A stretch of 64,000 bases of DNA from Elusimicrobia bacterium GWA2_61_42 (GCA_001799615.1 MGTU01000022.1:1-64000); one strand, 5' to 3'; positions 27,768 to 37,857 are shown, counted from the first letter of the stretch. The notes: generated by a model not told the origin, from the letters alone. Made by a program: numbers and translations.

Positions 27768-28415
27768 ATGAACAAAAACACAAAAGTAACCACCATGGCC
27801 AGGCACTGCTATACCGAGGCCTATACCAACTACCTGCGCAGCGGCAACCTGGAAGAGGCCACGCGGCAGGTGGCGCACGACATCTACGTCAACAGGGGGA
27901 CCGCGCCCGGCACCCAGCAGGGGGACTGGCAGAAGGCGGAGAGGATCACCCGGGAATGGCCGCAGACCATAACCGAGGCCTCGCAGGCGCACTTGTTCGA
28001 CAAGGCGCTGTCCAAGACCCGCCAGTGGCTTAAGGAGATAGAGCTGGAACTGGACCTCAACAACCCTAACGACGCCTACCGGGCGCTGCGCGCGGTGCTG
28101 CACGCCGTGCGCGACAGGCTGCCGGTAAAGGAAAGCGCCGAGTTCGCCGCCCAGCTGCCCATGATGGTGCTGGGTATGTATTATTCCGGCTGGACGCCGA
28201 TGAATAAGCCCGAGAAGACGCGCAATATGGACGAGTTCATGGACCACGTGGCGGCGCAGCTGCCGCAGGGCATGGACCCCATGCGCGTCACCCAGGGCAT
28301 CATCAGCGTGCTGGAGCGGCATATCTCGGCCGGGGAGATAAAGGACGTGCGCCGGAACTTCCCCGAGCACCTGCGCGAACTCTGGGAAGAGGTTTCGGAG
28401 AATAGCCGCCGCTGA
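27768..28415 (+). CDS. DUF2934-DUF2267 fusion protein
   Basis: IYVNRGTAPGTQQGDWQKAERI (DUF2934-like) then FDKALSKTRQWLKEIELELDLNNPNDAYRALRAVLHAVRDRLPVKESAEFAAQLPMMVLGMYYSGWTP (DUF2267). Confidence 0.75.
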   Translation: MNKNTKVTTMARHCYTEAYTNYLRSGNLEEATRQVAHDIYVNRGTAPGTQQGDWQKAERITREWPQTITEASQAHLFDKALSKTRQWLKEIELELDLNNPNDAYRALRAVLHAVRDRLPVKESAEFAAQLPMMVLGMYYSGWTPMNKPEKTRNMDEFMDHVAAQLPQGMDPMRVTQGIISVLERHISAGEIKDVRRNFPEHLRELWEEVSENSRR

Positions 28416-28433
28416 AGCCGGCCCCTGCGCCTG

Positions 28434-28464
28434 AAAAAGGCCCTTTATGGGGGGGCCTTTTTTA
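28434..28464 (+). terminator. Terminator after the DUF2267 gene
   Basis: AAAAAGGCCC-tttatggg-GGGCCTTTTTT. Confidence 0.75.
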
Positions 28465-28482
28465 ATTTAGTAACATATAGGC

Positions 28483-29217
28483 ATGAAAACGCGCCTGGAC
28501 GTCGCCTGCGTCGAGAACGGTCTTTTTGAAAGCCGCGAGAAAGCGCTGCGCGCCATAATGGCGGGCCTGGTGACGGTCAACGGCCGTCCGGCCGACAAAG
28601 CCGGCCAGCAGGTGCGCGACGGCGACTTGATAGAGCTGGTGAAAAGCGACTGCCCTTACGTTTCGCGCGGCGGCCTTAAGCTTAAAGGCGCCATAGACGG
28701 CTTTAAAGTGGCGGTCAAAGGCAGGATCTGCCTGGACGTGGGCGTGGCCACCGGGGGCTTTACCGACTGTTTCCTGCAGGAAGGCGCGGCGAAAGTCTAC
28801 GCCGTTGACGTGGGGGAAGGCCAGCTGCACGAGAAAATGAAGGTCCACCCGCAGGTGGTCTTCATGCCGCAGATCAACGCCCGGTTCCTCGAACCCAAGA
28901 TGTTTCCCGAATCCCCGCAGCTCTGCGCCATAGACGTTTCATTCATTTCTCTCCGGCTGATACTGGGCCCGGTTTTCAGCGTGCTGGCCAAAGGCGGGGA
29001 AGTGATAGCGCTGGTAAAGCCGCAGTTCGAGCTCGCGCCGGGCGACCTGAAGCGCGGTATCGTCAAATCCGAAGACCTGCGCCAGAAGGCCATGGAGAAC
29101 ATGCGGGCCTTCCTTAAAGAAGCCCTGCCCGGCGCCAAAGAGAAAGGGCTGCTGGACTCCCCGATCAAGGGAGCCAAAGGCAACCTGGAATTCCTGTGGT
29201 ACCTGGAAAAGCGGTAG
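28483..29217 (+). CDS. tlyA: TlyA-family rRNA (cytidine-2'-O)-methyltransferase
   Basis: S4 domain N-term (RLDVACVENGLFESREKALRAIMAGLVTVNG), YVSRGGLKLKGAID, CLDVGVATGGFTDCFLQEGAAKVYAVDVGEGQL. Confidence 0.93.
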   Translation: MKTRLDVACVENGLFESREKALRAIMAGLVTVNGRPADKAGQQVRDGDLIELVKSDCPYVSRGGLKLKGAIDGFKVAVKGRICLDVGVATGGFTDCFLQEGAAKVYAVDVGEGQLHEKMKVHPQVVFMPQINARFLEPKMFPESPQLCAIDVSFISLRLILGPVFSVLAKGGEVIALVKPQFELAPGDLKRGIVKSEDLRQKAMENMRAFLKEALPGAKEKGLLDSPIKGAKGNLEFLWYLEKR

Positions 29218-29380
29218 GGCCGCAAGCCCGCCCGGCCCGAACCCCGCGCCGGGCGCGCCGCCCTTGTTTACGCCCCAAACCGCGCAGGCCTGGTTCTACA
29301 AGCGGAAATTCAACAAATGGCCGGAGAGCCGTACCGGCATTTGCGCCGCCGCGGGTAAATATTATAATCTTTAGGTACAG

Positions 29381-29410
29381 GGGGCGGACTATAGGGTCCG
29401 CCTTTTTTTT
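29381..29410 (+). terminator. Terminator/attenuator-like hairpin upstream of the small lipoprotein gene
   Basis: GGCGGAC-tatag-GGTCCGCC then T8. Confidence 0.65.
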
Positions 29411-29469
29411 GGATTTAGTAATTATAACCGCAAGCGTAAGTTTGCGGAACTTCATAGGAGAACTCACAA

Positions 29470-29640
29470 ATGAAAAAGATAGCACTGTTCGCCCTGCCCC
29501 TCGTAGCCCTTATGTTCGCCGTTGCCTGCAAGAAGCAGGAAGCCGCCCCTGTCGCCGCCGACCAGGTTGCCGGCACCGCCACCGAAGCCGCGCCCGTCGC
29601 GACCCCGGAAGCCGCCCCCGCCGCCGAGAAAACCAAATAA
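29470..29640 (+). CDS. Small Ala/Pro-rich lipoprotein, 56 aa
   Basis: MKKIALFALPLVALMFAVACKKQEAAPVAADQVAGTATEAAPVATPEAAPAAEKTK*; lipobox-like FAVAC; flanked by terminators; SD AGGAG. Confidence 0.75.
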   Translation: MKKIALFALPLVALMFAVACKKQEAAPVAADQVAGTATEAAPVATPEAAPAAEKTK

Positions 29641-29661
29641 GCGGCAGCCAAAGCTGAAACC

Positions 29662-29699
29662 GCCGGCGCCCGTTCTTTATCGGGCGCCGGCTTTTTTTT
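29662..29699 (+). terminator. Strong terminator after the small lipoprotein gene
   Basis: GCCGGCGCCCG-ttctttat-CGGGCGCCGGC T8. Confidence 0.9.
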
Positions 29700-29792
29700 A
29701 GCTTCCAAATTGATTAGAATTTACGGGAAGCGTTTTTATCCTCGCGGTACCCGTTACTATACCGTAAGCTTGGCGGACTTCAGGAGGCAGGC

Positions 29793-30755
29793 ATGACCGT
29801 ATTTTTAAAATTATTCGCGCTGCTCATACTGCTTTCACCGGGGGCGTCCGCTTTTGAATGCCCCCAGGCGGCGCAGCCGGGCGCCGCCGCGGCCGAAAAA
29901 GCCGAAGATTGCCCCTGGGCCGGCGCCGCGCGCCTGCTGGGGGAGAAGGCCGACAAGAACGAAAACCTGGAGCCGGTGTTCGCGGCCCACGCGCCCGGAG
30001 TGCTCAGGCAGCTGGAGACCGACCGCGCCTCCGGCGTGCTCGGGCTCTGGGGCGAGAGCATCAATTACGACGAGCTGGCCAACGGCGTGATCGTTCACCC
30101 CGGGATCCTGAGCTTTATCGCTTCGCGCCTGGGGGCCGCCCAGCCCCGCGGGAAAATAGCGCATGCCGGGCTGGAGCACACCTACGGCTACCTTTTCAGC
30201 CTGCTGCCGACGAAGTTCGGCTTTAAGCGCGCGCGCTGGGTGCGCCCCGACCTGGAGGACGGCCTCGGCCTGCGGCGCGGCAGCGCCGGCCCCGCCCCCG
30301 CCGAGGGGACCCTGCTGGCCAACATAACCTGCCTGGCCGGCAGCATTGCGCTGAAGGACGACGCCGCGGCTTCCGCGGAGCTTTCCAAGGTCCTGCCGCA
30401 TTGCGGCGCGTCTATAAGAGCTTACGCCTCGCGGCCCGTAAGGCGGGGCCGGCTCACCGAAGAGACCGTCCTGCCCGGCGGCCGCAAGATAGTGCTGCGC
30501 ACCGACTTCGCGCCGTTCCTGAAGGCAGCCGGGGGCAACAGCCACCTGCTCGTTTACTCGGTCTACGACTCTGCCCGGGGCCGCGCCAGCCTCATCAGCG
30601 CGTTCCCCGTTAACGAGGGCTTTGTTAAGAACGCCATTTCCCCGGCGGGGCTGGGCGCCGGTAAACCGGTGCAGACCCGCTACAACGCCTATGTGGAAGG
30701 ACTTACCGGCGCCGGCAAGTTCAAAGGGCTCCGCTCCGTTTCCGTCATAGAATGA
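29793..30755 (+). CDS. Hypothetical secreted protein
   Basis: Signal peptide MTVFLKLFALLILLSPGASA; overlaps next ORF by 4 nt (ATGA). Confidence 0.6.
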   Translation: MTVFLKLFALLILLSPGASAFECPQAAQPGAAAAEKAEDCPWAGAARLLGEKADKNENLEPVFAAHAPGVLRQLETDRASGVLGLWGESINYDELANGVIVHPGILSFIASRLGAAQPRGKIAHAGLEHTYGYLFSLLPTKFGFKRARWVRPDLEDGLGLRRGSAGPAPAEGTLLANITCLAGSIALKDDAAASAELSKVLPHCGASIRAYASRPVRRGRLTEETVLPGGRKIVLRTDFAPFLKAAGGNSHLLVYSVYDSARGRASLISAFPVNEGFVKNAISPAGLGAGKPVQTRYNAYVEGLTGAGKFKGLRSVSVIE

Positions 30756-32251
30756 GCAAGCTTCTGCCGATCCCGCTGCTGGCCCTGCTGTGCGGCTGCG
30801 GCAACTATTTCTCCGTCAGGGTGCCTTACCAGGCGCCGGATATGCCCGGCGCGGCCGCGGCGCGCCCGGCCCTTTCAGCCCTTTACGTAGTGGTAAAAAC
30901 CCCGCCCGAAGAAGAAGCGGGCGCGCTGGGTTCGCTCGCGGGCGCGCTGCTGAACGGGACCGGTCCCGATTTCAGGCCCGCCGTCCTGGCCCGTAAGGCC
31001 GCCGCCGCGCTGGACCGGCCCGGAGCGAAAGTGTGCGCCTGGCGGGTGGATAAGACCGGCCAGGCAGAAGACGGCTTCGCGCCGCTGGTGAAACCCTCCG
31101 GCCTGCTGGTGATAAGCGCGCGGCGGCCTTCCGTTTCCGCCAGGAAAGAGGAGCGCTCCACGGTCTATTACGACAAGAAAAGACAGAAGCAGACCGTCAA
31201 GAACAAAGTCTGGGCGTATTCCGCCTCGCTGAGCGCGGAGATCGGGCTTTATACCTGGCCCGGCATGGAGCTCCTGGATTCCTGGGGCGACACTTCCGCC
31301 TACGCCGAGGACCGGTTCGATAATGCCAAAGCCCCGGGCGACTGGTACGCCGAGAACGAAGAAAAGATCTTTTCCGCGCTGACCCCTAAGCTGGTCAACC
31401 GCTACGCCGGGCGCCCCGTGCTCCGGTCGCGCGTGGTCTTCACCGCTAAAAAAGACCCGGAGTCGTCCGAGGCCGCCAGGCTGGCGCGGCAGAACGACTG
31501 GGATAAGGCCGCGGAGATCTGGCTGAGGCGCGCGGCCGCGTCAGGCGGCTGGCGCGACTACCTGGGGCTGGCCGTTGCGGCCGAACTTAAGAAGGACTAT
31601 GCCGGCGCGGCCGACTACTACCGCCAGGCGGAAAAGCGGGCGGCAGGGGATAAGGACGGCGCGAAGGTCTTCTGGGGACAGATCTACCAGGACCTGGAAT
31701 TCGCCGCCTCCACCCGCGCGGCCGCCGGCTGCGGCGGCGGCTGGTTCGGAATTAAAACGGCCCTCCTCCCTTTCTCCGACGAAACCACCAGCATCGACGG
31801 GCCTCCGCTGGTGCGGCAGCTGGTGTATGAGCGGCTGAAGGCAGGCGGCTACAGCCTTTTATCCCTGGAGGAAACCGACGAGATCCTCCGGCGGCACGGC
31901 TTCAGCGACGGCGGCCAGCTGGCCGCGGCGAAGCCGGAGGAAATAGCAGGGTGGCTGGGGGCCGGGCGCCTGGTCTATGGCAATATAACCGATTTCGGCG
32001 AGATAATGGCCGGCGTTTACAACCGCCGCATGGTAAAGGGCGCGGCCCGCGTCTGGGACGCGGGTACGGGCAAGGAGCTGGTGCTGGAGGAGAGCGTGGT
32101 GAAGGTGAAGACGCCGAAAAGCCTGGCGGGCGGTCTGTTCAGCCAGCTCGCCAAGGGCCTGGCCGAACGTATCAAGAACAAGCCGCTCGCCTACGAGTCC
32201 GGCCTGTTCTCCCTGCAGCTGACCGAAAACCTGCCCAACGCCCTTAAGTAA
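30752..32251 (+). CDS. Lipoprotein with GNA1162/DUF799-like C-terminal region
   Basis: Lipobox LALLCGC; TALLPFSDETTSIDGPPLVRQLVYERLKAGGYSLLSLEETDEILRRHGFSDGGQL...LGAGRLVYGNITDFGE. Confidence 0.65.
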   Translation: MSKLLPIPLLALLCGCGNYFSVRVPYQAPDMPGAAAARPALSALYVVVKTPPEEEAGALGSLAGALLNGTGPDFRPAVLARKAAAALDRPGAKVCAWRVDKTGQAEDGFAPLVKPSGLLVISARRPSVSARKEERSTVYYDKKRQKQTVKNKVWAYSASLSAEIGLYTWPGMELLDSWGDTSAYAEDRFDNAKAPGDWYAENEEKIFSALTPKLVNRYAGRPVLRSRVVFTAKKDPESSEAARLARQNDWDKAAEIWLRRAAASGGWRDYLGLAVAAELKKDYAGAADYYRQAEKRAAGDKDGAKVFWGQIYQDLEFAASTRAAAGCGGGWFGIKTALLPFSDETTSIDGPPLVRQLVYERLKAGGYSLLSLEETDEILRRHGFSDGGQLAAAKPEEIAGWLGAGRLVYGNITDFGEIMAGVYNRRMVKGAARVWDAGTGKELVLEESVVKVKTPKSLAGGLFSQLAKGLAERIKNKPLAYESGLFSLQLTENLPNALK

Positions 32252-32252
32252 T

Positions 32253-33533
32253 CTAGTCGCGCTCGAAGACGATCAGGGTTTCGGCGTGCGGGGTGTTGGG
32301 GTAGAAGTCGAAGCCGGCCGAGCGGGTGATCTTGTACTTCTCCATGAAGAAAGCCGCGTCCCGGCCCTGCGTGATAGGATTGCAGGACAGGTAAATTATT
32401 TTTTTCGGCAGTATTTCCATTATCCGCTTGATGACCTTATTGTGCAGCCCCGCGCGCGGCGGGTCCAGCACCAGGATATCCGTGCCGTCGAAAAGATCGT
32501 CCGCGGTCTTCTCCGACAGCGAACAGACCATCTCGAAATTGGTCGCCCCGTTGGCGGCGGCGTTGAGGGCCGCGTATTTAGCGGAGTTGGGCGACGCCTC
32601 CACCGCGTACACTTTGTCCGCCAGGTCCCGCAGCGTCAGGCCTATCACCCCTACGCCGGAGTACAGGTCCACCAGCTTGCCGCATTTAAAGGCGGCGCCC
32701 CGGATCTCCTTAAGGGCCTCTTCGAAGAGGTCCATGTTGTTCTGGAAGAAACAGTCGAAGCCGTAGGAGAACTTGCTGCCCAGGATCTCCTCGGTGACGA
32801 AATCGTTGCCCCAGGAATTGATGATCCCGTCCACCTGGCTCACCGAGCTGATCGGGTTGGAGTAAACGGCCAGGAAGCCGTCCAGGCCTTCGATGTTCAT
32901 TTCGGGCAGCGCTATGTCCTGGCGCTTCATGAACAGGGCGGCCACGCGCGAGCCTGGATTCTTGGCCTCGCGGATGATCAGGGTCTTCAAATCCGCGGTG
33001 GAAAGTTTAAGGCCGTTCAGGACGGCCAGCACCTTGACGGCGGCGGCGTTGGCGGCCGGGCTGATCAGCGCGCAGCCTTCCGGCAGCAGGTATTTCTCGC
33101 GGAAATTACCGCGTTTGTGGAAGGCGAAGGAGAGCGCGCCGGGCTCGCCGGTAAAGCTGTATTCTATCTTGGTGCGGTAGCCGAAGATCTGTTTCGCGGC
33201 GTAGAACTTGTCCAGGCGGATGGTCTCTTTGGTGGTCTGGTACAGCAGGTCCTCGATAAGGCCTTTCTTCGTCTCGCACTGCAGCTCGTAGTCCATCACC
33301 TGCCAGGGCGAGCAGCTGAGGTAATGGTCCTCTTTGGGCGCCACGCGGCGGGGGGAAGGGGTGATGATCTCCAGAAGTTCAGCCTCGGCGAAATTCTTTT
33401 TTTCGAAAGTGACGCGGACGCGGGCGGTCTCGTCCGGCAGGACGCCGTAGCAGAATACCACCTTGCCCTCGCTCCGGCCCAGGGCTTTGCCCTCTCCTAC
33501 TATCTTCTTGAATTCAAGCGTGATTTCGCGCAT
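32253..33533 (-). CDS. RlmD/TrmA-type 23S rRNA (uracil-5-)-methyltransferase
   Basis: TRAM-like N-term, LVDLYSGVGVIGLTL, VLDPPRAGLHNKVIKRI, IIYLSCNPITQGRDAAFF. Confidence 0.9.
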   Translation of the reverse strand: MREITLEFKKIVGEGKALGRSEGKVVFCYGVLPDETARVRVTFEKKNFAEAELLEIITPSPRRVAPKEDHYLSCSPWQVMDYELQCETKKGLIEDLLYQTTKETIRLDKFYAAKQIFGYRTKIEYSFTGEPGALSFAFHKRGNFREKYLLPEGCALISPAANAAAVKVLAVLNGLKLSTADLKTLIIREAKNPGSRVAALFMKRQDIALPEMNIEGLDGFLAVYSNPISSVSQVDGIINSWGNDFVTEEILGSKFSYGFDCFFQNNMDLFEEALKEIRGAAFKCGKLVDLYSGVGVIGLTLRDLADKVYAVEASPNSAKYAALNAAANGATNFEMVCSLSEKTADDLFDGTDILVLDPPRAGLHNKVIKRIMEILPKKIIYLSCNPITQGRDAAFFMEKYKITRSAGFDFYPNTPHAETLIVFERD

Positions 33534-33652
33534 AGTGGTCTTTATTCCCGACGCAGCTTAGGTAGAATTTTACCGCGGACTTCCCGGCTATAAGGAATCT
33601 ATCTCCGGGGCCGATTGTTTTATATACTACTATTTTAATAGGGGAAGCGATA

Positions 33653-34834
33653 ATGGCGGAACTGCTTAAAAAATTTACCAGCCTGGACACGAACCGCTTT
33701 TTCCGCGCGGTCACGCTGTCGCTGGCTTTGGCAGCCCTGGTCCTGAACCTCTCAGTCTCCTGGAAAGGCTACCGGTACGAGCCGCTGCGCGAAGCGGCTT
33801 CGCGCTCGCTGCTGGCCCTGAACTCCTCATTTTTCTACGATTCCGGCCTGGCGGAGCCGCTGCCGGTGTTCGCCCTGAAGGCCGCCATGGCGGCCGGGGC
33901 CGGGCCGGACGCGGCGCTGCGCGCGGAGGGGCTCGCCGTGCTGGTGCTGGTGGTCTTTACGACCTTTTTTACCCTCAGGCGGCGTTTTGGCGAGATCACG
34001 GGCGGCATGGCCGCGCTTTTCCTGGCGGCCAATCCGTACGCCGGCTATTACGCCATGCAGGGCAGTTCGCACCTCTACGCGTTGCTGTTCCTGCTGCTGT
34101 TCTGGCATCACTTCGACGCTCCCGGCAAAACCAGGCGGGAGGCCCTGCTGGCCGGCCTTTACGGCGGCCTGGCCTGCCTCAGCCGGCTGGACGCCGCCTG
34201 GCCCCTGCTGATAATAGCCGCCCTGACCTGGGCCGTAAAGCGCGAAGAGTTCAGTCTTAAAGAGGCCGGGCTTTCGCTGGGCCTGGCCTTACTGCTGGTG
34301 CTGCCCTACGCGGCCTTTCAGAAAGCCAAATACAATAATTTCCTGTACGCCCAGGAGCTCAGCCTGCGGCGCTGGGCCAATATAGACCGGCACGGCTACG
34401 CCCCGGCGGCGGAAGTTAAGACCGGTCCCCTGGGTCCGGCGGCCTTCGTGTTCCGCAACGGGCCGGCCGGCGCCCTGCAGGGACTTTTCAGCGGCCTGGG
34501 CCGCGCCTTCGCGTACGAACTGCCGCGCGCGCTGTATTATAAATTCCTCATCGTCCTGGTCTTCCTGGGCGTTTACGCGGCCTTCGCGCTTAAAAAAGAC
34601 CCCCTGCTTTTTTTCCTCGCGGCGGCCTTGCTGCCTGCGCTGCCGCTGGCCGCTATCAGGCAGGTGCCGGCTACGGGCGGCATCGAGCTCAGGTATTATT
34701 TGTGGGCGCTGTGGGCGCTGTGCGCCCTGGCGGGACTGGGTTTCCAGGAGATACTGGCGTGGCTGGAGACCCGGGTGGGCGCCTGGGCCGAGGCCAAGGG
34801 CGCGGCTTTGCTGCGGCGTGAAAAAAAGAGATAA
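33653..34834 (+). CDS. Multi-TM glycosyltransferase-like (GT39/ArnT/PMT-type) protein
   Basis: Repeated hydrophobic helices; GLACLSRLDAAWPLLIIAALTW. Confidence 0.6.
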   Translation: MAELLKKFTSLDTNRFFRAVTLSLALAALVLNLSVSWKGYRYEPLREAASRSLLALNSSFFYDSGLAEPLPVFALKAAMAAGAGPDAALRAEGLAVLVLVVFTTFFTLRRRFGEITGGMAALFLAANPYAGYYAMQGSSHLYALLFLLLFWHHFDAPGKTRREALLAGLYGGLACLSRLDAAWPLLIIAALTWAVKREEFSLKEAGLSLGLALLLVLPYAAFQKAKYNNFLYAQELSLRRWANIDRHGYAPAAEVKTGPLGPAAFVFRNGPAGALQGLFSGLGRAFAYELPRALYYKFLIVLVFLGVYAAFALKKDPLLFFLAAALLPALPLAAIRQVPATGGIELRYYLWALWALCALAGLGFQEILAWLETRVGAWAEAKGAALLRREKKR

Positions 34835-34849
34835 AGGAAGGCTTTGGAC

Positions 34850-35797
34850 ATGATAGAAAAAAATAAATACAAATTCGTAGCCGCCGTGACGTTCCTTTTC
34901 CTGGTGCCTTTCCTGGTCCTGAGCCGGCACTTTATTTACGGCGCCGGGGAGTTGCAGAAGAAAGACACGCTGCGCTACCTGGAACTGCGCACCCTGACCG
35001 GGGCCGGCATAATTTCGGACGTGCTCAATCTCAACTACAGCCTTTCGCGGATAACGGCCTGGAAGCCCTCGTCCGGGGCGGCCGGCATAAAGGCCGAGCT
35101 GCAGCGCCGGGTAAAGGAAAACCCGTTCATCTACTCGGAGCTGGCGCTGCTGGGCGCCTCCGGCACCGAGCTGGCCAGGTATTCCGCCGAGAAGAGCGTA
35201 AAAACGCGCCTGGACTATTCTAAAAGCCCGGCTTTCTCCGAAGCGAAGCAGAGCCGCGGCCCGGCGGGGGCCGTGGAGTACGGCGACTATACGCCCCCGG
35301 CGCTGGTGCTCTCCGAGCCTTTGCTTAAAAGCGCCGGCACGCCGGAATATTACCTGGCCGGCCGCCTGAGTTTGGCCTACCTCGGCGAGGTGGTGCGCCT
35401 GATGGGTAAGAATTCCTCCGGCAATTTCGGCCTGGTGGACGGGGGCGGCCAGATAATAGCCGACTCCATGAGCACGTCCATCGTCAGGCCGGGGCTGAAA
35501 GCCCCGCCCGAAGTGGTCAAGATGCTTTCCGTAGCCGGGAACAGGGAAGCCGACAATTTTTCCAGCGAGGTCTATTTCCGCGGCCGGGTCTACCTGGCTT
35601 CGGTTTCGGCCGTCGGCGGCACCAAATGGTGGGTCTACGAGATCATGGATTCGGCGGACATCCCCGCCAGGAGATCCTCTTTCTGGGCCAAGCGCGTGGT
35701 CCTGTCGGGCGTGCTGCTGATAATTATTTTCGGCTTCCTGACCTATAAACTCGCGCGGCGCTGGCTTATCGACGGCGCCGCAGGCGGCGGGCTGTAG
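34850..35797 (+). CDS. Extracytoplasmic cache-like sensor domain protein without apparent output domain
   Basis: TM - ~230-aa extracellular region (ELALLGASGTELARYS..., YYLAGRLSLAYLGEVVRLM...FGLVDGGGQIIADS) - TM - end; SD AAGGAAG before ATG 34850. Confidence 0.6.
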   Translation: MIEKNKYKFVAAVTFLFLVPFLVLSRHFIYGAGELQKKDTLRYLELRTLTGAGIISDVLNLNYSLSRITAWKPSSGAAGIKAELQRRVKENPFIYSELALLGASGTELARYSAEKSVKTRLDYSKSPAFSEAKQSRGPAGAVEYGDYTPPALVLSEPLLKSAGTPEYYLAGRLSLAYLGEVVRLMGKNSSGNFGLVDGGGQIIADSMSTSIVRPGLKAPPEVVKMLSVAGNREADNFSSEVYFRGRVYLASVSAVGGTKWWVYEIMDSADIPARRSSFWAKRVVLSGVLLIIIFGFLTYKLARRWLIDGAAGGGL

Positions 35798-35883
35798 GCC
35801 GGACAGGCCTGGGTCTTTAGGGCAGTTTTTTCAGGGACCTAGCGCCCTTGCCGGGCCGCGCGCCGGCTGGTATACCTATTACA

Positions 35884-37857
35884 ATGGGACTTTGCCGTTC
35901 TCCGCTTAAACTTATTCTCCTGCTGCTGTTGCTGCCGGCCCGGGTTCTCTGTTCTACCCCGGAGGCCGACAGGTCCGGCGCGGCCGCGCTTTTTGACGGC
36001 GCGGCAGCGGCCGGGCCGCTGCTGCCGGGCGCTCCGGACCTCAAGGACGCCAACGCCGATTTCCTGCGGCAGATGAAAGAGGTGCTTTCTTCCGGGGCCT
36101 GGGACGGGTCGGCGCCGCAGGTCCGCCATTTCATGTTCAAGAACGCGCAGGAGGGGTGGACCGCGCAGGCGCAGGGCGTGGGCCTGGAAGGTTTCCTCTG
36201 GACCAAGAAGGAACTTGAGGGGAAATACGGCGCGGCGGCTTTCTCCGGCCAGACCGAAGATTATTTCAATTACCTCGAGGGCCTGCTTAAACCGGTGGCC
36301 TGGACCGGCGATCTGCGCTCGGCCCTCGGCGCCCTGAAAACCTCCGCCCTTACCGAAGCCGAAAAGAACGACAGGCTCAACCTGATACTGGAGAATTACG
36401 TGGCGGGCCTGCAGGCCAACATGGAGCGCTACGACGGCGCGGCCTGGGCTAAGACCGCGCGCGTCTATGAATTGTTCCCCCGGGCCTATAACCTGGACGG
36501 CCGCCGCGGGGCCGGCGGCTTCAAAGCGCCCGGGGGGTCCGGCAGGACGTTTTTCTTCAGGGACTTCGGGGTTTCCGATTTCGAGGTGATAAAAAGAATG
36601 GGGTTCGACGCGGTCTGGCCCATGGGCATACTGCCGGTAGGCGTCCGCGGGCAGACCGGCACGGGCGGCGGTTCGCCCTATTCCATCAGCGACCACTCTA
36701 CCGTGAACCCGGACCTGGGGACGGAAGAGGAGTTCCGCGGTTTCGTTAAAAAAGCCCACCAGGCCGGGCTTAAGGTGATAGTGGACTTCGTGGTGAACCA
36801 TACCTCTCTGGATTCCAAACTGCTGGCCGAGAACCCGGATTATTTCGTCAGCTACCGCTACGCCGGGGCCTGCCCCTCTGACTACTTCGACGTCAGCTGG
36901 AGCGGGGCCAAGTACTGCGTGCACCACGGCGGCTTCGAGTACGGCGGCGGCGTCTCGAGCTGGATAGACACCGCGCAGGTCAATTATTCCAACAGGGCGC
37001 TGCGGGACAGGATGACCTCCATCGTGAAAGGCTGGGTCACCAAGTTCGACGTGGACGGCTTCCGCGTGGACATGGCCTACCTGGCGCTTAATAATGTTTT
37101 TTCGCGGACCTGGCAGAAAAGCATGCCCCGGGACGAATTTTACCGGCAGCTCATCTGGACGGTAAAGGCCGCCAAGCCCTCCGCCGCCTTTATGGCCGAA
37201 GCCTACGCTTACCAGGAGGACCTGGGGGCCTGCGGCTTCGACACCATTTACAGCAAGCACGAGGAAGCCCGCCCCGAAGGCCAGACCGGCTGGTACAATA
37301 CCACCGAGTCCGGCAACGCCGCGCAGGTGGCCAGCGCCCTTAACCGGGCGGCTTTCCTGGCCTGGCAGTCCGGTGGCGCCGGGTCGGTGCTGTTCATCGG
37401 CAACCACGACGAACCGGCCCCGGAGAAGGTTTACGGCCGCCGCCTGCCCGCGGCGCTGGCCCTGACGCTGCTGTACCCCGGGTCGGTCATGATGTATTCC
37501 GGCGCCGAAATAGGCTATGACGCCGCCGTACCGGCCGAACATAAACCGCTGCCTTTCAGCGTGCCCTGCGAAGTCGACTGGGACGGGGGAGATCCCGCCG
37601 TAAAAAGAACTTACCAGGAAGTCCTCGCGCTGTCCGCGCGCGTGCGCGCCGAGCTGGGCGCTTACGAGATCGAGCCGCTCTGGCCCGCGCCGGGGCAGAC
37701 CTGGGCCGGTTATATCCTGAAGTCCAGGGACAAACCGGGCCTGCGGCGCGCGCTCATAGGCAACGTGACCTACGGCGCGACGCGGGCGGAACTGCCGCAG
37801 GCGGGCTTCAGCGGCAGCCTGCAGCCCGGGGAATACCGCCTGCTGGAACTGAAGTAG
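35884..37857 (+). CDS. Secreted GH13 alpha-amylase family protein
   Basis: Signal peptide; VIVDFVVNHTS, DVDGFRVDMAYLA, FMAEAYAY, FIGNHDEPAPEKV = GH13 regions I-IV. Confidence 0.88.
   Translation: MGLCRSPLKLILLLLLLPARVLCSTPEADRSGAAALFDGAAAAGPLLPGAPDLKDANADFLRQMKEVLSSGAWDGSAPQVRHFMFKNAQEGWTAQAQGVGLEGFLWTKKELEGKYGAAAFSGQTEDYFNYLEGLLKPVAWTGDLRSALGALKTSALTEAEKNDRLNLILENYVAGLQANMERYDGAAWAKTARVYELFPRAYNLDGRRGAGGFKAPGGSGRTFFFRDFGVSDFEVIKRMGFDAVWPMGILPVGVRGQTGTGGGSPYSISDHSTVNPDLGTEEEFRGFVKKAHQAGLKVIVDFVVNHTSLDSKLLAENPDYFVSYRYAGACPSDYFDVSWSGAKYCVHHGGFEYGGGVSSWIDTAQVNYSNRALRDRMTSIVKGWVTKFDVDGFRVDMAYLALNNVFSRTWQKSMPRDEFYRQLIWTVKAAKPSAAFMAEAYAYQEDLGACGFDTIYSKHEEARPEGQTGWYNTTESGNAAQVASALNRAAFLAWQSGGAGSVLFIGNHDEPAPEKVYGRRLPAALALTLLYPGSVMMYSGAEIGYDAAVPAEHKPLPFSVPCEVDWDGGDPAVKRTYQEVLALSARVRAELGAYEIEPLWPAPGQTWAGYILKSRDKPGLRRALIGNVTYGATRAELPQAGFSGSLQPGEYRLLELK

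Noticed and set aside
32286-33593. 435-aa plus-strand ORF opposite the RlmD-like methyltransferase
   Set aside because: Shadow ORF; the minus strand carries clear methyltransferase motifs.
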